A stretch of DNA of 64,000 nucleotides. It comes from Canna indica. Lineage: Eukaryota; Streptophyta; Magnoliopsida; Zingiberales; Cannaceae. The DNA lies in assembly GCA_034359265.1 (NCBI GenBank), contig CP136895.1, forward strand, positions 45,464,001 through 45,528,000. Reading direction: 5' to 3'. Under the pieces are notes generated by a model. It searched no databases. It saw nothing but the letters and a program-made list of their open reading frames with translations, and had not been told where the DNA came from. Position 1 is the stretch's first letter. Every line of letters begins with the position of its first letter. Made by a program: the position numbers and the translations under genes. Shown one piece after another: positions 58,316 through 64,000 of the stretch.

Positions 58316-59731
58316 ATGGCACTAGAGTATTTAGTGTCTTCACCTCCTAGGTTTGATGCCTCGAACTTTGGTCTTTGGAAATATAGGATGTACACATATT
58401 TAAAGACTAAGGGTTTTGGTGTCCTTAACATGTTAAGACTAGAATTCATTGAACCTAAGGTTGACATGCATGCTTGGAGTGAATTAGATAAGAAAATATT
58501 TAAGTATAATGGAGATGTCATGAATTGTATACTTTGCACATTATCAAATGGCATCCTAGAAAAGTCATGCATTGCTCTTCGGCTTATGATTTATGGGTCA
58601 CTTTAAATGTTTTATATGATTATGCCAAAACCGAAGAGATTGACACTTTTGATGAAGGTGGTGATGACAATGGTCACTCACCTACTACTACTCTCGATTT
58701 TGATGCCCATAGTGCTTCTAGTCAAAGGAGCAACTCTAAGAGCCGAAAACGAAAGGTGATTTATCATACTTGCAAAGAAAAGGGCCACATTAACAAGAAT
58801 TGCCCTTCATTATTGAACAAGGCAAAGAAGAGGTCAAAAGCTTCTACATCATCATCCTATTCAAATGAAGCATCCTCTTGCAATGACTATGAAGTTACTT
58901 CAAAAATTTGCCTCATGAGTACCAATGATGAGGTATGCTCTAATTCCCTTCTAGTCATAATAATGATAATGATAATACTAGCTATTCTAGTTCATTCAAT
59001 ATGTCATATGAAGAACTATTGAGGAATGTCAAAAAATGTATGTCTTGCTTGTTAAAAAAAATAATGAAAATAAAAGATTGAAGAAAGATAATATAAGGCT
59101 TAACTCTCATGTGGATGAATTAAAACTAGAAAATGAGAGAATGAAATCTAGTTCTTTTGATTTTTCCCATGATAGGTTGAAACTTGAGCTTAAGGACTTA
59201 AAGCTTGAGAATGAAAATTTGAAACTTGAGAATTCAAAAATTATAAGTCAAAACAACAATTTGAAATCTCAATCTAAAGTCTTATATCAATCTCTTGATT
59301 CATTGAAAAATGAGGTTGTGTCCTTAAACAAGAAAGTAAACGAATTGAAAATTGTTTCATTTCATAAGAATACTAGAAATACTTATGTAAAGAATGCCCA
59401 TGTTCATCAACATTCTCATGCTATGCATTCTACCATTAGACCTCATGATCATAAGAAGAAGAAGAATTTCTCTAAGAATGCTCATACTCATCATGTCAAG
59501 CATTCCAAAGATAGATCTAATGTCCATAGCAAAAATGAAAAGAAATTCAATGGACATTGTTTTTGTTGTGGTATTTTTGGCCATGCTATTTATGATTGTG
59601 CATTCAAGAAAAATCCAAGTGTAGCTAGGACACTTAGGATTCCTAGGCCATCTAACCCCCAAGGACCCAAATCAATTTGGGTACCAAAGATCTCATGTTC
59701 TATTATAGGGGGAGCTACCACACAAGGGTGA
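58316..59731 (+). pseudogene. Broken gag of gag-only element copy 2
   Basis: Starts MALEYLVSSPPRFDASNFGL like copy 1, then loses frame by a one-base deletion near 58563, and again near 58940 and 59010. First zinc knuckle has lost its first Cys (YHTCKEKGHINKNC). From 59036 to the stop at 59729-59731 a 231-codon frame holds a long Lys/Glu/Leu coiled coil, two histidine-rich repeats, the intact second knuckle CFCCGIFGHAIYDC and a terminal GPKSIWVPKIS that copy 1 lacks because of its premature stop. Not translatable as one protein. Confidence 0.8.
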
Positions 59732-61846
59732 GATAAAATTGGTTGATTGAAGTTGCTTGGGGATTTAAAGATTGTACCATTTCAAAGTTACAACTTCAAG
59801 TCATCATGATGCCTTGGGTAATGAAATTGTTGGCATCAAACACTTTGGTATCATCTCATATATCCTCTTGCTTAAATTATAGTTAGAGTTTGATATATGT
59901 TTAATATTAGTTGATTTTCCGCTCTTGATAAAGTTTTAAAAAATATTTTTGATTTTTGATTTCCGGTCTCTTTGGAGACCTATGTGACCTGTAATGGCCC
60001 TAAGAGACCTTGTGGTTCTAAATTGTAGGCTAATTGTGGCATTTCGGTTTTCAACCAATAGGAAGTGTTGGAGATCAATTTTTCATTAAATATTATATTT
60101 GTGATCTCTTTAAATTCGTTTTGGTATCACTTGATTTCATTTAAAATTGATTTCAAACTATCTAGCAAAGATGTGCTTTGAAAATGATATTTGAATCTCT
60201 CTTTGCTATTTGGTTTGGTTAGCTTACTAGTAGCCTTAATTTCATTATCTACTAATGAAGTCTACTTGCAAGTTAAAAATATTGATGGAAGGCTAGTAGA
60301 TTGAATTTGGAAAGAAAATGACAAGTTTGGCAATTTTCTATAATAAGGTATGGTTTTAGTTTTGCAAAAATCTTATTACAATACTTGAATATTCATGCAT
60401 TAATAATATCTCTATACTCATGATCGATTTTGCATGATAAATCTATGAAATTTCATGAGTAGGTAAAATTTGGAGACTTAGGCAATTTCATAATATCGAT
60501 ATTGAATAAAATTGGACTAGGTTGAAATTCCTTATTAGAGACATCACGTTGAGTAAATACTTGGTAAACATATTTAGATACACATATCACATGATTCTAG
60601 ATGTTTAAACTTAAAAATTTATGTCTAGATGAACAAAGTGATAACTAGATCACTTTAAGGTACTTAAGCTTGGAAAAGTTTGACCCAAGTCAACAAATTG
60701 ACTTGGACACTTCATTTTAAGTCCAAACTTCATACACATGTTTAGGAATAGGTATGACATGTTTCCATGCTCTTAGAATGAAAAATTTATATGGATATGG
60801 ATAAAATGACATAGAGGCCATTTCATGATAAGCTCTTTTGAACCAAGTTGACCCAAGTCAACAAATTGACTTGGAGGTCTCATTTTCAATCCATATTTGA
60901 GGAACATGTTTAGATTTACTCATGATAGGTGTCCATGTGCTTAAATTTGAAAAATCATGAGTAAAAGTTTAAATTTGATACTTAGCAATTTCATATTATC
61001 TTGCTTGTTTTTGAATGAATCGTGCTAAGGTAAAATTTTAACCAAATGACATCATTTTCATTTCAAACTTGATAAACATGCTTTAAATAATTATATCTTG
61101 ATATCTGGAAAGTTTGAATGAAAACTGAAAACTTTTAAAAAATTCTAGTTATTTACGAAAATGCCACTAGAACTCAATGAATTTTAGAAAAATGAATTTT
61201 TGTTGATTCTTGAATCTGCATCTTCCTTAAAAAATCTAGTTTATGGTATAAAAATTTCAAAAATCTTCAGTATGAATGTGATTTGATTTAGATTTTTAAA
61301 ATTGTATTTCAAAACTTCTTTCCAAATGTTCATTTTTTCGATACTTTGATTTTTGGTCCAATCTTCGAATAAGACTTCAAGTATGATATTTTGAATTCAC
61401 ATTTGGTATCGTTCCACTCATGTGATGAGAAAAATCATTTCCAAAATAATTTTTGACTCCTTGATCGATACACGAAATTATCAATACTTAAGCCTATACA
61501 TGATTTCTAGACTTGGAATGTATTTATCATCTAATGCTATCATGTATGATTTAATCTCATATTAGATATTTGATTTTTTATCCCTTTAGTTGAGATTTTC
61601 ATGTTTCATGAAAAATAATTTTAGAGTCTCAACTTTGACAATAGGTTGACTTTTCTTGCCCTTTTTGATTGATGTCAAAAAGGGGAGAAAAATATAGGTA
61701 AAAGGAAAGAAAATATAGGTTAACCATACATATAGATAGGGGGAGTTTATTTCCATACATATGCATGTTGATAGGGGTAGAAATCCCTTAGTTGATATCC
61801 TTTGTGTTTTAATATATATATTTTCTTAAGGATGTTTGTCATCATC
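59732..61846 (+). other. Non-coding internal region of copy 2
   Basis: About 2.1 kb, alignable in blocks with 8279-11706 but shorter. The best-conserved block is 59960-60075 with the hairpin. Degenerate repeats of the CATGAGTAGGTAAAATTTGG and ACCCAAGTCAACAAATTGACT type recur at about 60410-60500, 60680-60710 and 60850-60970. No pol. Confidence 0.65.
59965..59980 (+). promoter_or_regulatory. Conserved hairpin after gag, copy 2
   Basis: GGTCTC-TTTG-GAGACC; stem identical to copy 1 (8583-8598), loop differs in one base. Distance from the full-length gag end is about 235 bp, similar to copy 1. Confidence 0.55.
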
Positions 61847-61860
61847 AAAAAGGGAGAGAT
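61847..61860 (+). other. Polypurine tract, copy 2
   Basis: AAAAAGGGAGAGAT directly before the 3' LTR; related tract-like runs lie at 61679-61730. Confidence 0.75.
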
Positions 61861-63631
61861 TGTTGGCTTAAGGTTTTCAACCTTAATCTTAATCTTGGTT
61901 TTGATGATAACAAACATGGAACTAATGTTTCAGTGAAAAATCTTTCAGGTTCCAAGTCGGTTAGCGCACGACGTCCTCGATTGAAAATATCGAATAAATC
62001 GGGAAATCGGAAGGACGTTGGTCGACGTGCTCGGATTCGTCGGGAAGATAGAGTCTAGGTTTAGGGTGTCCTGTTTATGTTGTAAATTCTCATGATGATG
62101 CATAAGAACCCAAAAACTATCCTCGAATCCCAAAACATGAAAACTCAGAAATCGCCCTGAAACTCACTAAGCCTATGGAGGAGCTCCTTGGAGGGCTATA
62201 TGACCTAGATATTTTTCTGACATAAAAAAAATGGTGATAATTGTTCCTTGGGTAGAAATTAGATAACGATGTATTTTTAAGGATTTTTTAGAAGCCTTTA
62301 GCCTACCCTTATTTGACTCAAGAAATTAGGAAATTTCTATTTTTCGAAAATTTGTACTAGACCCCAAAAACTAGATTTTGATTCTTAAGGATTTTGATTT
62401 TTTAGATATTTTTATTGAATCCAAATGGGGGGTAATCCTTATATAATATTTATGTTTTAAAGTTATTAACTTAAAGTTAATAAATGCTATATAAGTAGAC
62501 TTAGCGAAGACGGAATCAGAAAACGAACAAACAAAGCCTAACCAAACTGCCCAGTCCAGGTTCGGTCGACCGAATGGTGTTAAAAATTGGCAGTGGCCAA
62601 TTTGGTCGACCGGTCAGTCGATCGAAGTGTGCCAAAAACTAGTAGTGTCTGCTTCGGTCGACCGAATAGCAGAGGAGCTAAAGCGCGATTAAGTAAGTCG
62701 ACCATCCAGTCGATCAAACATAGCGGCAGAAGCGCAAAATGCCAGCGGTCGTTGGGCGGTCGATCGGTCGGTCGACTGACGATCGATCGACAATCGACCG
62801 AATGGCGGAAACGGCTAGATTTCTTGCCATTGAGCGCTGCTTCACCCAAGTTTTTTCTTGGCTCTATAAATACCTAAGTGTATGCCTTCCCTTGACACTT
62901 TTGATCACTCCTACACTTCATTGAGTCATCCTTGATCAATTCAAGCTTTCATTGAGCCAATTCTTGGAGAAACCCTAGCTTTGATATCTCATCCCTTTGA
63001 TTGAGCCTTACCTTCATTGTTTCATCATCAAAGGAATCAAGAGGAAACTAGGAATCTTGTTGTAGAGCTAAGTACTTCATTGTTTGATTTATTGCTCCAT
63101 TTATTGTTGTTTTTTCTTGTTTATTTCTTTGTATTTGAGTTAGAGTAAGACCTAGATTGTAGGTCGTAAAATTGGGTGGTAACCTTGGTGTTTAAGGTTT
63201 AAATCCACCGATGTAAACATAGTTTGCTAGGATTAGTTCTTGTTGTCCTTAGGATTGAGGTAGGAGAGTACTCTCAGTAGGAAGGCGGGATACTTCTGGG
63301 TGTGGAAGTGCCTTCGGTGTGAGAGCGGAGACTCTCCGGTGAAAACGTCCTCATTGTAAAGCGAACAAGATAATCTAGTAAAGCTAGTTTGAAAATCCTA
63401 AGCGGTGTGCTTAGGTAGTGGAGTAGGCATTGGGGTCGAACCACTATAAATCATCATGTTTGCATTGCTTCCTCTTGCGTTTGCTTAATTAGCATATTTA
63501 CTTTGCTTCCGCTTGTTATTCAATTTTTTAATTGCCTAAGTAAATGACTAAACGATTAAAATCAGAATTAGGCAAAAATATTAGTTAACACACTATTCAC
63601 CCCCCATCTAGTGTGGCCATTTCACCCAACA
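61861..63631 (+). repeat. 3' LTR of gag-only element copy 2
   Basis: 1771 bp, TGTTGGCTTAAGG to CACCCAACA, so the inverted ends TGTTGG/CCAACA are intact. Palindrome array about 62560-62805, TATA box at about 62864. Confidence 0.88.
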
Positions 63632-64000
63632 CTAGCCTCCCTATTAAATAGGGAGATTAGGTTCTTGACTCCCTATTTGATAGGGAGATGAATTAATAGG
63701 TTTAATTTAAGTCTATTTGATAGGCAAAATTAATTAGATATAAATCTTGGAATTTTGAATTCCGTGGTGGGCATGAATTTAGATAGGGACAACTGTTTTA
63801 GCCGCCCCTTGTAGATAAAAGAGAGGTGGGTTGAACCTCTCTTGAAGGATTTTCAGCAAAAATTTATGCTCCCTCTCCAATTGAGAAGCTGCCCCTTGGA
63901 GTTGTCCCTCTCCTCCTTCCACTAGCTTGGTGAAGCTACGCTAGATTATTTCCTCGCCGGAAATTGCTACCGGTCCGATTCTTCGGAGGTGTCCAAAAAT

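Larger units (their letters stand above)
56492..63631 (+). mobile_element. Complete gag-only LTR retrotransposon, copy 2
   Basis: 7140 bp: 5' LTR 56492-58248, canonical primer site 58250-58261, broken gag 58316-59731, non-coding 59732-61846, polypurine tract 61847-61860, 3' LTR 61861-63631. Target duplication CTAGC at 56487-56491 and 63632-63636. No pol in any frame. The LTRs are close relatives with a visible scatter of substitutions and small indels, so it is older than the chromovirus at 12083. Confidence 0.9.
52600..64000 (+). mobile_element. Large LTR-like sequence, interrupted twice, running off the window
   Basis: Non-coding pieces 52600-53331, 55942-56491 and 63637-64000 join precisely when the two inserted elements and their target duplications are removed. 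No reading frame is supported. Word content (CCTATTTGATAGGGAGATGA, final GGAGGTGTCCAAAAA) suggests a long LTR of a copia-like element, but the ends are not seen, so the lineage is not fixed. Confidence 0.45.

Noticed and set aside
1..64000. CRISPR arrays, bacterial defence systems, riboswitches, rRNA genes
   Set aside because: None seen; the short palindrome arrays have irregular spacing and no unique spacers of constant length.

Overview
The window is nuclear DNA of a flowering plant. It has plant-type spliced genes (AP-3 sigma, organellar-type ribosomal protein L6), plant LTR-retrotransposon lineages (chromodomain Ty3/gypsy, Tat-like Ty3/gypsy, Ty1/copia), MITEs and AT-rich intergenic DNA. 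The species cannot be fixed from the sequence. Most of the window is transposable element; only three to four host genes can be supported.

Layout. 1-725: fragments of a Tat-like Ty3/gypsy element. 725-2426 and 19781-25745: left copy of a segmental duplication, holding a Tat-like gag remnant, an old Ty1/copia pol remnant and an intact seven-exon AP-3 complex sigma gene (minus strand, 22063-24874). This copy is split at 2427-19780 by a nest of retrotransposons: a solo LTR (duplicated target GGTGA) contains a reverse-oriented solo LTR of the same family (CATGG) and a complete gag-only element of the same family (5293-19418, GAAGA); that element's 3' LTR contains a complete chromovirus on the minus strand (12083-18262, GAAT). 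25746-34687: single-copy stretch with a short RNase H-like remnant, an unidentified reading frame at 28903-29163, the RPL6 gene (30112-30420, minus), two head-to-tail MITEs and a truncated LTR. 35458-46748: right copy of the duplication, with a second intact AP-3 sigma gene (42504-45319), a truncated Del/Tekay-like element and a MITE 128 bp upstream of the start codon. 47370-50540: broken Tat-like pol sequence interrupted by an LTR-like block. 50560-52600: gene-fragment and MITE mosaic, including a broken nitrate reductase piece. 52600-64000: a large LTR-like sequence carrying a solo Del-like LTR (53332-55936, CGTCA) and a second complete gag-only element (56492-63631, CTAGC).

The most distinctive element family is the gag-only one. 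Two complete copies and several solo or truncated LTRs are present. They share an initiator-Met primer site, a Gag with two zinc knuckles and histidine-rich repeats, no pol, a conserved small hairpin just after gag, and a dense array of GGTCGACC/CGATCG palindromes just upstream of the LTR TATA box. This matches the described class of non-autonomous gag-only elements (TR-GAG, copia-derived), so the class is known; the palindrome arrays, hairpin and histidine repeats are the parts worth a second look.

Established functions: AP-3 sigma belongs to a vesicle coat adaptor serving vacuolar sorting; RPL6 is a large-subunit ribosomal protein, probably mitochondrial. No operons or bacterial-type systems are present. 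All alignments here were made by eye.
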